A stretch of DNA of 64,000 nt from Megachile rotundata (Eukaryota > Arthropoda > Insecta > Hymenoptera > Megachilidae), in assembly GCF_050947335.1 (NCBI RefSeq), contig NW_027473494.1:62001-126000 (forward strand), in the 5' to 3' direction. Numbering within the stretch: the first letter of the stretch is position 1; the number at the start of each line of letters is the position of its first letter. The position numbers and the translations under genes were made by a program. Of this stretch, positions 40,089 through 53,864 are shown one piece after another. The notes below the pieces were generated by a model. That model ran no database searches. It was not told the DNA's origin and saw only the letters and a list, made by a program, of their open reading frames with translations.

Positions 40089-41665
40089 TGATAATAATAA
40101 GAGTAATAAGTATAGTAATTGTCGTTCTATCGATCATATAAGCATAATATGGCTAATAATATGAGTTAGATTGATAATACTAAGAGTAGTGAGTATAGTA
40201 ATTCTCATTCTATCGATCATATAAGCATAATAAGCCTAATAATATGAGTTAGATAGATAATAATAAGAGTAATGAGTATAGTAATTGTAGTTCTATCGAT
40301 CATATCTGCATAATATGGTTAATAATATGAGTTAGATTCATAATAATAACAGCAATAAGTATAGTAATTGTCGTTCTATCGATCATTTAAGCATAATATG
40401 GCTAATAATATGAGTTAGATTGATAATAATAAGAGTAATAAGTATAGTAATTGTCGTTCTATCGGTCATTTAAGCATAATATGGCTAATAATATGAGTTA
40501 GATTGATAATAATAAGAGTAATAAGTATAGTATTTGTCGTTCTATCGATCATATAAGCATAATATGGCTAATAATACGAGTTAGATTGATAATACTAAGA
40601 GTAGTGAGTATAGTAATACTCGTTCTATCGATCATATAAGGATAATATGGCTAATAATATGAGTTAGATTGATAATAATAAGAGTAATGAGTATAGTAAT
40701 TGTAGTTCTATCGATCATTTAAGCACAATATGGCTAATAATATGAGTTAGATTGATAATAATAAGAGTAATGAGTATAGTAATTGTAGTTCTATCGATCA
40801 TTTAAGCATAATATGGCTAATAATATGAGTTAGATTGATAATAATAAGAGTAATAAGTACAGTAATTGTCGTTCTATCGATCATATAAGCATAATAAGGC
40901 TAATAATATGAGTTAGAGTGATAATACTAAGAGAAGTGAGTATAATAATTCTCATTCTATCGATCATATAAGCATAGCATGACTAATAATATGAGTTAGG
41001 TTGATAATAATAAGAGTAATAAGTATAGTAATTGTCGTTCTCTCGAGCATATAAGCATAATATGGCTAATAATATGAGTTAGAGTGATAATACTAAGAGT
41101 AGTGAGTATAGTAATTCTCATTCTATCGATCATATAAGCATAATATGGCTAATAATAGGAGTTAGATTGATAATAATAACAGTAATAAGTATAGTAATTG
41201 TCGTTCTATCGATAATATAAGCACAATATGGCTATTAATATGAGTTAGATTCACAATAATAAGAGTAATAAGTATAGTAATTGTCGTTCTATCGATCATA
41301 TAAGCATAATATGGCTAATAATATGAGTTAGATTTATAATAATAATAGTAATAAGTATAGTAATTGTCGTCCTATCGATCATATAAGCACAATATGGCTA
41401 ATAATATGAGTTAGATTGATAATAATAAGAGTAATAAGTATAGTAATTGTCGTTATATCGATCATATAACCATAATATGGCTAATAGCATGAGTTAGATT
41501 GATAATAATAAGAGTAATGAGTATAGTAATTGTCGTTCTATCGATCATATCTGCATAATATGGTTAATAATATGAGTTAGATTGATAATAGTGAGTGTAA
41601 TAAATATAGTAATTGTCGTTCTATCGCTCATATAAGCACAATATGGCTAATAATATGAGTTAGAT
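40089..41665. repeat. 19-monomer block, second copy
   Basis: Copy of 33035-34611 (see there). It is followed by four monomers (41666-41997: TATCGATA, AAGGGTAG, TTGGATT with GTAGTTC, and TTCATAATAATAACAG with GTAGTTG) that resemble 35026-35357. Confidence 0.87.
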
Positions 41666-41997
41666 TGATAATAATAAGAGTAATAAGTATAGTAATTGTC
41701 GTTCTATCGATAATATAAGCATAATATGGCTAATAATATGAGTTAGATTGATAATACTAAGGGTAGTGAGTATAGTAATTCTCGTTCTATCGATCATATA
41801 AGCATAATATGGCTAATAATATGAGTTGGATTGATAATAATAAGAGTAATAAGTATAGTAATTGTAGTTCTATCGATCATATCTGCATAATATGGTTAAT
41901 AATATGAGTTAGATTCATAATAATAACAGTAATAAGTATAGTAGTTGTCGTTCTATCGATCATTTAAGCATAATATGGCTAATAATATGAGTTAGAT

Positions 41998-44900
41998 TGA
42001 TAATAATAAGAGTAATAAGTGTAGTAATTGTCGTTCTATCGGTCATTTAAGCATAATATGGCGAATAATATGAGTTGGGTTGATAAAACTAAGAATAATA
42101 AGTATAGTAACTGTCGTTCTATCGATCATATAAGCATAATATGGTTAATAATATGAGTTAGAATGATAATAATAAGAGTAATAAGTATAGTAATTGTCGT
42201 TCTATCGATCATATCTGCCTAATATGGTTAATAATATGAGTTAGATTGATAATAGTGAGTGTAATAAGTATAGTAATTGTCGTTCTGTCGATCATATTAG
42301 CATAATATGGTTAATAATATGAGTTAGATTGATAATAATAAGAGTAATAAGTATAGTATTTGTCGTTCTATCGATCATATAAGCATAATATGGCTAATAA
42401 TACGAGTTAGATTGATAATAATAAGAGTAATAAGTATAGTAATTGTCGTTCTATCGATCATATAAACACAATATGGCTAATAATATGAGTTAGATTGATA
42501 ATAATAAGAGTAATGAGTATAGTAATTGTCGTTCTATCGATCATATCTGCATAATATGGTTAACAGTATGAGTTAGATTGATAATAATAAGAGTAATAAG
42601 TATAGTAATTGTCGTTATATCGATCATATAACCATAATATGGCTAATAGCATGAGTTGGATTGATAATAATAAGAGTAATGAGTATAGTAATTGTCGTTC
42701 TATCGATCATATCTGCATAATATGGTTAATAATATGAGTTAGATTGATAATAGTGAGTGTAATAAATAAGTAATTGTCGTTCTGTCGATCATATTAGCAT
42801 AATATGGTTAATAATATGAGTTAGATTGATAATAATAAGAGTAATAAGTATAGTATTTGTCGTTCTATCGATCATATAAGCATAATATGGCTAATAATAC
42901 GAGTTAGATTGATAATACTAAGAGTAGTGAGTATAGTAATTCTCGTTCTATCGATCATATAAGGATAATATGGCTAATAATATGAGTTAGATTGATAATA
43001 ATAAGAGTAATGAGTATAGTAATTGTAGTTCTATCGATCATTTAAGCATAATATGGCTAATAATATGAGTTAGATTGATAATAATAAGAGTAATGAGTAT
43101 AGTAATTGTAGTTCTATCGATCATATCTGCATAATATGGTTAATAATATGAGTTAGATTGATAATAATAAGAGTAATAAGTATAGTAATTGTCGTTCTAT
43201 CGATCATATAAGCATAATATGGCTAATAATATGAGTTAGATTGATAATACTAAGAGTAGTGAGTATAGTAATTCTCATTCTATCGATCATATAAGCATAA
43301 TATGGCTAATAATATGACTTAGATAGATAATAATAAGAGTAATGAGTATAGTAACTGTAGTTCTATCGATCATATCTGCATAATATGGTTAATAATATGA
43401 GTTAGATTCATAATAATAACAGTAATAAGTATAGTAATTGTCGTTCTATCGATCATTTAAGCATAATATGGCTAATAATATGAGTTAGATTGATAATACT
43501 AAGGGTAGTGAGTATAGTAATTCTCGTTCTATCGATCATATAAGCATAATATGGCTAATAATATGAGTTGGATTGATAATAATAAGAGTAATAAGTATAG
43601 TAATTGTCGTTCTATCGATCATATAAGCATAATATGCCTAATAATATGAGTTAGATTGATAATACTAAGAGTAGTGAGTATAGTAATTCTCATTCTATCG
43701 ATCATATAAGCATAATATGGCTAATAATATGAGTTAGACAGATAATAATAAGAGTAATGAGTATAGTAATTGTAGTTCTATCGATCATATCTGCATAATA
43801 TGGTTAATAATATGAGTTAGATTCATAATAATAATAGTAATAAGTATAGTAATTGTCGTTCTATCGATAATATAACCATAATATGGCTAATAATATGAGT
43901 TAGATTGATAATACTAAGAGTAGTGAGTATAGTAATTCTCGTTCTATCGATCATATAAGCATAATATCGCTAATAATATGAGTTAGATTGATAATAATAA
44001 GAGTAATAAGTACAGTAATTGTCGTTCTATCGATCATATAAGCATAATAAGGCTAATAATATGAGTTAGAGTGATAATACTAAGAGTAGTGAGTATAGTA
44101 ATTCTCATTCTATCGATCATATAAGCATAATATGACTAATAATATGAGTTAGATTGATAATAATAAGAGTAATAAGTATAGTAATTGTCGTTCTCTCGAT
44201 CATATAAGCATAATATGGCTAATAATATGAGTTAGAGTGATAATACTAAGAGTAGTGAGTATAGTAATTCTCATTCTATCGATCATATAAGCATAATAAG
44301 CCTAATAATATGAGTTAGATAGATAATAATAAGAGTAATGAGTATAGTAATTGTAGTTCTATCGATCATATCTGCATAATATGGTTAATAATATGAGTTA
44401 GATTGATAATAATAAGAGTAATAAGTATAGTAATTGTCGTTCTCTCGATCATATAAGCATAATATGGCTAATAATATGAGTTAGAGTGATAATACTAAGA
44501 GTAGTGAGTATAGTAATTCTCATTCTATCGATCATATAAGCATAATATGGCTAATAATAGGAGTTAGATTGATAATAATAACAGTAATAAGTATAGTAAT
44601 TGTCGTTCTATCGATAATATAAGCATAATATGGCTATTAATTTGAGTTAGATTCACAATAATAAGAGTAATAAGTATAGTAATTGTCGTTCTATCGATCA
44701 TATAAGCATAATATGGTTAATAATATGAGTTAGATTTATAATAATAAGAGTAATAAGTATAGTAATTGTCGTTCTATCGATCATATCTGCCTAATATGGT
44801 TAATAATATGAGTTAGATTGATAATAGTGAGTGTAATAAGTATAGTAATTGTCGTTCTGTCGATCATATTAGCATAATATGGTTAATAATATGAGTTAGA

Positions 44901-46727
44901 TTGATAATAATAAGAGTAATAAGTATAGTATTTGTCGTTCTATCGATCATATAAGCATAATATGGCTAATAATACGAGTTAGATTGATAATAATAAGAGT
45001 AATAAGTATAGTAATTGTCGTTCTATCGATCATATAAGCATAATATGGCTAATAATATGAGTTAGATTGATAATACTAAGAGTAGTGAGTATAGTAATTG
45101 TCGTTCTATCGATCATATAAGCATAATATGGCTAATAATATGAGTTAGATTGATAATAATAACAGTAATAAGTAGAGTAATTGTCGTTCTATCGATAATA
45201 TAAGCATAATATGGCTAATAATATGAGTTAGAGTGATAATACTAAGAGTAGTGAGTATAGTAATTCTCATTCTATCGATCATATAAGCATAATATGGCTA
45301 ATAATAGGAGTTAGATTGATAATAATAACAGTAATAAGTATAGTAATTGTCGTTCTATCGATAATATAAGCATAATATGGCTATTAATTTGAGTTAGATT
45401 CACAATAATAAGAGTAATAAGTATAGTAATTGTCGTTCTATCGATCATATAAGCATAATATGGTTAATAATATGAGTTAGATTTATAATAATAAGAGTAA
45501 TAAGTATAGTAATTGTCGTTCTATCGATCATATCTGCCTAATATGGTTAATAATATGAGTTAGATTGATAATAGTGAGTGTAATAAGTATAGTAATTGCC
45601 GTTCTGTCGATCATATTAGCATAATATGGTTAATAATATGAGTTAGATTGATAATAATAAGAGTAATAAGTATAGTATTTGTCGTTCTATCGATCATATA
45701 AGCATAATATGGCTAATAATACGAGTTAGATTGATAATAATAAGAGTAATAAGTATAGTAATTGTCGTTCTATCGATCATATAAGCATAATATGGCTAAT
45801 AATATGAGTTAGATTGATAATACTAAGAGTAGTGAGTATAGTAATTGTCGTTCTATCGATCATATAAGCATAATATGGCTAATAATATGAGTTAGATTGA
45901 TAATAATAACAGTAATAAGTAGAGTAATTGTCGTTCTATCGATAATATAAGCATAATATGGCTAATAATATGAGTTAGATTGATAATACTAAGAGTAGTG
46001 AGTATAGTAATTGTCGTTCTATCGATCATATAAGCATAATATGGCTAATAATATGAGTTAGATTGATAATAATAAGAGTAATAAGTATAGTAATTGTCGT
46101 TATATCGATCATATAACCATAATATGGCTAATAGCATGAGTTGGATTGATAATAATAAGAGTAATGAGTATAGTAATTGTCGTTCTATCGATCATATCTG
46201 CATAATATGGTTAATAATATGAGTTAGATTGATAATAGTAAGTGTAATAAATATAGTAATTGTCGTTCTATCGCTCATATTAGCACAATATGGCTAGTAA
46301 CATGAGTTAGATTGATAATAATAAGAGTAATAAGTATAGTATTTGTCGTTCTATCGATCATATAAGCATAATATGGCTAATAATACGAGTTAGATTGATA
46401 ATAATAAGAGTAATAAGTATAGTAATTGTCGTTCTATCGATCATATAAGCATAATATGGCTAATTATATGAGTTAGATTGATAATACTAAGAGTAGTGAG
46501 TATAGTAATTGTCGTTCTATCGATCATATAAGCATAATATGGCTAATAATATGAGTTAGATTGATAATAATAACAGTAATAAGTAGAGTAATTGTCGTTC
46601 TATCGATAATATAAGCATAATATGGCTAATAATATGAGTTAGAGTGATAATACTAAGAGTAGTGAGTATAGTAATTCTCATTCTATCGATCATATAAGCA
46701 TAATATGGCTAATAATAGGAGTTAGAT
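41998..46727. repeat. 4730-bp block, copy 1
   Basis: Monomers 506-562: 57 monomers, one of them 82 bp. They repeat as a block at 53865-58594, 11867 bp downstream. It runs from the GTGTAG/CGGTCAT monomer through TGATAAAAC (42081), the 82-bp monomer (42745), block M (from 42910), TTCACAATAA monomers and CTAGTAACATGAG to a GAGTGATAAT monomer (46645). One difference noticed is TAATTATATGAG near 46463, where the second copy has TAATAATATGAG. Confidence 0.9.
42745..42826 (+). repeat. 82-bp monomer with the same 1-bp deletion (monomer 515)
   Basis: This copy carries the AATAAATAAGTAA deletion seen at 36272. It lies 6473 bp downstream of that copy, which is 78 monomers minus the lost base. Its neighbours on both sides match those of the first copy. 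Confidence 0.95.
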
Positions 46728-48303
46728 TGATAATAATAACAGTAATAAGTATAGTAATTGTCGTTCTATCGATAATATAAGCATAATATGGCAATTAATT
46801 TGAGTTAGATTCACAATAATAAGAGTAATAAGTATAGTAATTGTCGTTCTATCGATCATATAAGCATAATATGGTTAATAATATGAGTTAGATTTATAAT
46901 AATAAGAGTAATAAGTATAGTAATTGTCGTTCTATCGATCATATCTGCCTAATATGGTTAATAATATGAGTTAGATTGATAATAGTGAGTGTAATAAGTA
47001 TAGTAATTGTCGTTCTGTCGATCATATTAGCATAATATGGTTAATAATATGAGTTAGATTGATAATAATAAGAGTAATAAGTATAGTATTTGTCGTTCTA
47101 TCGATCATATAAGCATAATATGGCTAATAATACGAGTTAGATTGATAATAATAAGAGTAATAAGTATAGTAATTGTCGTTCTATCGATCATATAAGCATA
47201 ATATGGCTAATAATATGAGTTAGATTGATAATACTAAGAGTAGTGAGTATAGTAATTGTCGTTCTATCGATCATATAAGCATAATATGGCTAATAATATG
47301 AGTTAGATTGATAATAATAACAGTAATAAGTAGAGTAATTGTCGTTCTATCGATAATATAAGCATAATATGGCTAATAATATGAGTTAGATTGATAATAA
47401 TAAGAGTAATAAGTATAGTAATTGTCGTTCTATCGATCATATAAACACAATATGGCTAATAATATGAGTTAGATTGATAATAATAAGAGTAATGAGTATA
47501 GTAATTGTCGTTCTATCGATCATATAAGCACAATATGGCTAATAATATGAGTTAGATTGATAATAATAAGAGAAATGAGTATAGTAATTGTCGTTCTATC
47601 GATCATATCTGCATAATATGGTTAATAATATGAGTTAGATTCATAATAATAACAGTAATAAGTATAGTAATTGTCGTTCTATCGATCATTTGAGCATAAT
47701 ATGGCTAATAATATGAGTTAGATTGATAATAATAAGAGTAATAAGTATAGTAATTGTCGTTCTATCGATCATATAAGCACAATATGGCTAATAATATGAG
47801 TTAGATTGATAATAATAAGAGTAATGAGTATAGTAATTGTCGTTCTATCGATCATATCTGCATAATATGGTTAACAATATGAGTTAGATTGATAATAATA
47901 AGAGTAATAGGTATAGTAATTGTCGTTATATCGATCATATAACCATAATATGGCTAACAGCATGAGTTGGATTGATAATAATAAGAGTAATGAGAATAGT
48001 AATTGTCGTTCTATCGATCATATCTGCATAATATGGTTGATAATATGAGTTAGATTGATAATAGTGAGTGTAATAAATATAGTAATGTCCTTCTATCGCT
48101 CATATTAGCACAATATGGCTAATAACATGAGTTAGATTGATAATAATAAGAGTAATAAGTATAGTAATTGTCGTTCTATCGATCATATAAGCATAATATG
48201 GCTAATAATATGAGTTAGATTGATAATAATAAGAGTAATAAGTATAGTAATTGTCGTTCTATCGATCATATAAGCACAATATGGCTAATAATATGAGTTA
48301 GAT
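46728..48303. repeat. Mosaic segment with the second independent deletion
   Basis: Monomers 563-581. It includes GGCAATTAATTTG near 46791 and a run of ATAAGCACAAT and ATCTGC monomers. Rare changes are CATTTGAGC near 47688, AATAGGTATAG near 47906, GCTAACAGCATG near 47953, GAGAATAG near 47993, GGTTGATAAT near 48036 and the 82-bp monomer at 48056. This stretch has more private substitutions than its neighbours and no obvious long twin in the window. Confidence 0.75.
48056..48137 (+). repeat. 82-bp monomer with an independent 1-bp deletion (monomer 579)
   Basis: GTAATTGTCGTTC reads GTAATGTCCTTC here: one T is missing and a G is changed to C. Unlike the other deletion, this one is seen only once. 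With the shared deletion it accounts for the full 4-bp register drift measured at the end of the window. Confidence 0.93.
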
Positions 48304-49299
48304 TGATAATAATAAGAGTAATGAGTATAGTAATTGTCGTTCTATCGATCATATCTGCATAATATGGTTAACAGTATGAGTTAGATTGATAATAATAAGA
48401 GTAATAAGTATAGTAATTGTCGTTATATCGATCATATAACCATAATATGGCTAATAGCATGAGTTGGATTGATAATAATAAGAGTAATGAGTATAGTAAT
48501 TGTCGTTCTATCGATCATATCTGCATAATATGGTTAAAAATATGAGTTAGATTGATAATAGTGAGTGTAATAAATATAGTAATTGTCGTTCTATCGATCA
48601 TTTAACCATAATATGGCTAATAATATGAGTTAGATTGATAATAATAAGAGTAATAAGTATAGTAATTGTCGTTCTATCGATAATATAAGCATAATATGGC
48701 TAATAATATGAGTTAGATTGATAATACTAAGGGTAGTGAGTATAGTAATTCTCGTTCTATCGATCATATAAGCATAATATGGCTAATAATATGAGTTGGA
48801 TTGATAATAGTAAGAGTAATAAGTATAGTAATTGTTGTTCTATCGATCATATAAGCATAATGTGGCTAATAATATGAGTTAGATTGATAATACTAAGAGT
48901 AGTGAGTATAGTAATTCTCATTCTATCGATCATATAAGCATAATATGGCTAATAATATGTGTTAGATAGATAATAATAAGAGTAGTGAGTAGAGTAATTC
49001 TCGTTCTATCGATCATATAATAATAATATGGCTAATAATATGAGTTAGATTGAAAATACTAAGAGTAGTGAGTATAGTAATTGTCGTTCTATCGATCATA
49101 TAAGCATAATATGGCTAATAATATGAGTTAGATTGATAACACTAAGGGTAGTGAGTATAGTAATTCTCATTCTATCGATCATATAAGCATAATATGGCTA
49201 ATAATATGAGCTAGATTGATAATAATAAGAGTAATAAGTATAGTAATTGTCGTTCTATCGATAATATAAGCATAATATGGCTAATAATATGAGTTAGAT
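48304..49299. repeat. 12-monomer tandem duplication, first copy
   Basis: Monomers 582-593 (996 bp) are followed directly by a second copy. Tracers are GGTTAACAG, GGTTAAAAATATG (near 48534 and 49530), AATGTGGC, ATATGTGTTAGATAG (near 48957 and 49952), CATATAATAATAATATGG and TGAAAATACTAAG (49051 and 50047). The last two monomers (TGATAACAC at 49134 and the GAGCTAG-linked TATCGATA monomer) lead into the second copy. Confidence 0.9.
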
Positions 49300-50129
49300 T
49301 GATAATAATAAGAGTAATGAGTATAGTAATTGTCGTTCTATCGATCATATCTGCATAATATGGTTAACAGTATGAGTTAGATTGATAATAATAAGAGTAA
49401 TAAGTATAGTAATTGTCGTTATATCGATCATATAACCATAATATGGCTAATAGCATGAGTTGGATTGATAATAATAAGAGTAATGAGTATAGTAATTGTC
49501 GTTCTATCGATCATATCTGCATAATATGGTTAAAAATATGAGTTAGATTGATAATAGTGAGTGTAATAAATATAGTAATTGTCGTTCTATCGATCATTTA
49601 ACCATAATATGGCTAATAATATGAGTTAGATTGATAATAATAAGAGTAATAAGTATAGTAATTGTCGTTCTATCGATAATATAAGCATAATATGGCTAAT
49701 AATATGAGTTAGATTGATAATACTAAGGGTAGTGAGTATAGTAATTCTCGTTCTATCGATCATATAAGCATAATATGGCTAATAATATGAGTTGGATTGA
49801 TAATAGTAAGAGTAATAAGTATAGTAATTGTTGTTCTATCGATCATATAAGCATAATGTGGCTAATAATATGAGTTAGATTGATAATACTAAGAGTAGTG
49901 AGTATAGTAATTCTCATTCTATCGATCATATAAGCATAATATGGCTAATAATATGTGTTAGATAGATAATAATAAGAGTAGTGAGTAGAGTAATTCTCGT
50001 TCTATCGATCATATAATAATAATATGGCTAATAATATGAGTTAGATTGAAAATACTAAGAGTAGTGAGTATAGTAATTGTCGTTCTATCGATCATATCTG
50101 CATAATATGGTTAATAATATGAGTTAGAT
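49300..50129. repeat. 12-monomer tandem duplication, second copy (partial)
   Basis: Repeats the first copy at 996 bp spacing from monomer 594 through the TGAAAATAC monomer (603, starting at 50047). The match ends inside that monomer: copy 1 continues ATATAAGC and this copy ATATCTGC with GGTTAAT. Another switch inside a monomer that keeps the register. Confidence 0.88.
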
Positions 50130-50876
50130 TGATAATAGTGAGTGTAATAAATATAGTAATTGTCGTTCTATCGCTCATATTAGCACAATATGGCTAATAA
50201 CATGAGTTAGATTGATAATAATAAGAGTAATAAGTATAGTAATTGTCGTTCTATCGATCATATAAGCATAATATGGCTAATAATATGAGTTAGAGTGATA
50301 ATACTAAGAGTAGTGAGTACAGTAATTCTCATTCCATCGATCATATAAGCATAATATGGCTAATAATATGAGTTAGATTGATAATAATAGCAGTAATAAG
50401 TACAGTAATTGTCGTTCTATCGATAATATAAGCATAATATGGCTAATAATATGAGTTAGATTGATAATACTAAGAGTAGTGAGTACAGTAATTGTCGTTC
50501 TATCGATCATATAAGCATAATATGGCTAATAATATGAGTTAGATTGATAATAATAAGAGTAGTAAGTATAGTATTTGTCGTTCTATCGATCATATAACCA
50601 TAATATGGCTAATAATACGAGTTAGATTGATAATAATAAGAGTAATAAGTATAGTAATTGTCGTTCTATCGATCATTTAACCATAACATGGCTAATACTA
50701 TGAGTTAGATTGATAATAATAAGAGTAATAAGTATAGTAATTGTCGTTCTATCGATAATATAAGCATAATATGGCTAATAATATGAGTTGGATTGATAAT
50801 AGTAAGAGTAATAAGTATAGTAATTGTTGTTCTATCGATCATATAAGCATAATGTGGCTAATAATATGAGTTAGAT
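50130..50876. repeat. 9-monomer segment shared with the unit D domain
   Basis: Monomers 604-612 match 241-249 (20004-20750). The order is CGCTCATATTAGCAC, consensus, TCATTCCATCG (starting at 50296), AATAGCAG, GTACAG, AGTAGTAAG/GTATTTG/ATAACC (50545), AACATGGCTAATACTATG, TATCGATA and TTGTTGTTC/AATGTGGC. Unit D sequence is therefore present about 19 kb beyond the end of its main domain. Confidence 0.85.
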
Positions 50877-53864
50877 TGATAATACTAAGAGTAGTGAGTA
50901 TAGTAATTCTCATTCTATCGATCATATAAGCATAATATGGCTAATAACATGAGTTAGATTGATAATAATAAGAGTAATAAGTATAGTAATTGTCGTTCTA
51001 TCGATCATATAAGCATAATATGGCTAATAATATGAGTTAGATTGATAATAATAACAGTAATAAGTATAGTAATTGTCGTTCTATCGATAATATAAGCATA
51101 ATATGGCTAATAATATGAGTTAGATTGATAATACTAAGAGTAGTGAGTATAGTAATTCTCATTCTATCGATCATATAAGCATAATATGGCTAATAATAGG
51201 AGTTAGATTGATAATAATAACAGTAATAAGTATAGTAATTGTCGTTCTATCGATAATATAAGCATAATATGGCTATTAATACGAGTTAGATTCACAATAA
51301 TAAGAGTAATAAGTATAGTAATTGTCGTTCTATCGATCATATAAGCATAATATGGCTAATAATATGAGTTAGATTTATAATAATAAGAGTAATAAGTATA
51401 GTAATTGTCGTTCTATCGATCATATAAGCACAATATGGCTAATAATATGAGTTAGATTGATAATAATAAGAGTAATAAGTATAGTAATTGTCGTTATAAC
51501 GATCATATAACCATAATATGGCTAATAGCATGAGTTAGATTGATAATAATAAGAGTAATGAGTATAGTAATTATCGTTCTATCGATCATATCTGCATAAT
51601 ATGGTTAATAATATGAGTTAGATTGATAATAGTGAGTGTAATAAATATAGTAATTGTCGTTCTATCGCTCATATAAGCACAATATGGCTAATAATATGAG
51701 TTAGATTGATAATAATAAGAGTAATAAGTATAGTAATTGTCGTTCTATCGATCATATAAGCATAATATGGCTAATAATATGAGTTAGATTGATAATACTA
51801 AGTGTAATAAGTATAGTAATTGTCGTTCTATCGATCATAATTGCATAATATGGTTAAGAATATGAGTTAGATTGATAATAATAAGAGCAATGAGTATTGT
51901 AATTGTCGTACTATCGATCATATAAGCATAATATGGCTAATAATGTGAGTTAGATTGATAATAGTGAGTGCAATAAATATAGTAATTGTCGTTCTATCGC
52001 TCATATAAGCACAATATGGCTAATAATATGAGTTAGATTGATAATAATAAGAGTAATAAGTATAGTAATTGTCGTTCTATCGATCATATAAGCATAATAT
52101 GGCTAATAATATGAGTTAGATTGATAATAATAAGTGTAATAAGTATAGTAATTGTCGTTCTATCGGTCATTTAAGCATAATATGGCTAATAATATGAGTC
52201 AGATTGATAATAATAACAGTTATAAGTATAGTAATTGTCGTTCTATCGATAATATAAGCATAATATGGCTAATAATATGAGTTAGATTGATAATACTAAG
52301 AGTAGTGAGTATAGTAATTCTCGTTCTATCGATCATATAATCATAATATGGCTAATAATATGAGTTAGATTGATAATAATAAGAGTAATAAGTATAGTAA
52401 TTGTCGTTCTATCGGTCATTTAAGCATAATATGGCTAATAATATGAGTTAGATTGATAATAATAAGAGTAATAAGTATAGTATTTGTCGTTCTATCGATC
52501 ATATAAGCATAATATGGCTAATAATACGAGTTAGATTGATAATACTAAGAGTAGTGAGTATAGTAATACTCGTTCTATCGATCATATAATTATAATATGG
52601 CTAATAATATGAGTTAGATTGATAATAATAAGAGTAATGAGTATAGTAATTGTAGTTCTATCGATCATTTAAGCATAATATGGCTAATAATATGAGTTAG
52701 ATTGATAATAATAAGAGTAATGAGTATAGTAATTGTAGTTCTATCGATCATTTAAGCATAATATGGCTAATAATATGAGTTAGATTGATAATAATAAGAG
52801 TAATAAGTACAGTAATTGTCGTTCTATCGATCATATAAGCATAATAAGGCTAATAATATGAGTTAGAGTGATAATACTAAGAGTAGTGAGTATAATAATT
52901 CTCATTCTATCGATCATATAAGCATAGCATGACTAATAATATGAGTTAGATTGATAATAATAAGAGTAATAAGTATAGTAATTGTCGTTCTCTCGATCAT
53001 ATAAGCATAATATGGCTAATAATATGAGTTAGAGTGATAATACTAAGAGTAGTGAGTATAGTAATTCTCATTCTATCGATCATATAAGCATAATATGGCT
53101 AATAATAGGAGTTAGATTGATAATAATAACAGTAATAAGTATAGTAATTGTCGTTCTATCGATAATATAAGCACAATATGGCTATTAATATGAGTTAGAT
53201 TCACAATAATAAGAGTAATAAGTATAGTAATTGTCGTTCTATCGATCATATAAGCATAATATGGCTAATAATATGAGTTAGATTTATAATAATAATAGTA
53301 ATAAGTATAGTAATTGTCGTTCTATCGATCATATAAGCACAATATGGCTAATAATATGAGTTAGATTGATAATAATAAGAGTAATAAGTATAGTAATTGT
53401 CGTTATATCGATCATATAACCATAATATGGCTAATAGCATGAGTTAGATTGATAATAATAAGAGTAATGAGTATAGTAATTGTCGTTCTATCGATCATAT
53501 CTGCATAATATGGTTAATAATATGAGTTAGATTGATAATAGTGAGTGTAATAAATATAGTAATTGTCGTTCTATCGCTCATATAAGCACAATATGGCTAA
53601 TAATATTAGTTAGATTGATAATAATAAGAGTAATAAGTATAGTAATTGTCGTTCTATCGATCATATAAGCATAATATGGCTAATAATATGAGTTAGATTG
53701 ATAATACTAAGTGTAATAAGTATAGTAATTGTCGTTCTATCGATCATAATTGCATAATATGGTTAAGAATATGAGTTAGATTGATAATAATAAGAGCAAT
53801 GAGTATAGTAATTGTCGTACTATCGATCATATAAGCATAATATGGCTAATAATATGAGTTAGAT
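50877..53864. repeat. Mosaic segment with AATTGC and CGGTCAT monomers
   Basis: Monomers 613-648. It contains AATAGGAG, ATTAATACGAG then TTCACAATAA (near 51292), a unique TTATAACGATC near 51493, ATCATAATTGC monomers (near 51836 and 53746), AGTGCAATAAATA, and the 10-monomer block starting at 52537. It looks like a shuffled relative of the 7.1-8.4 kb and 59.8-61.0 kb segments. Confidence 0.77.
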
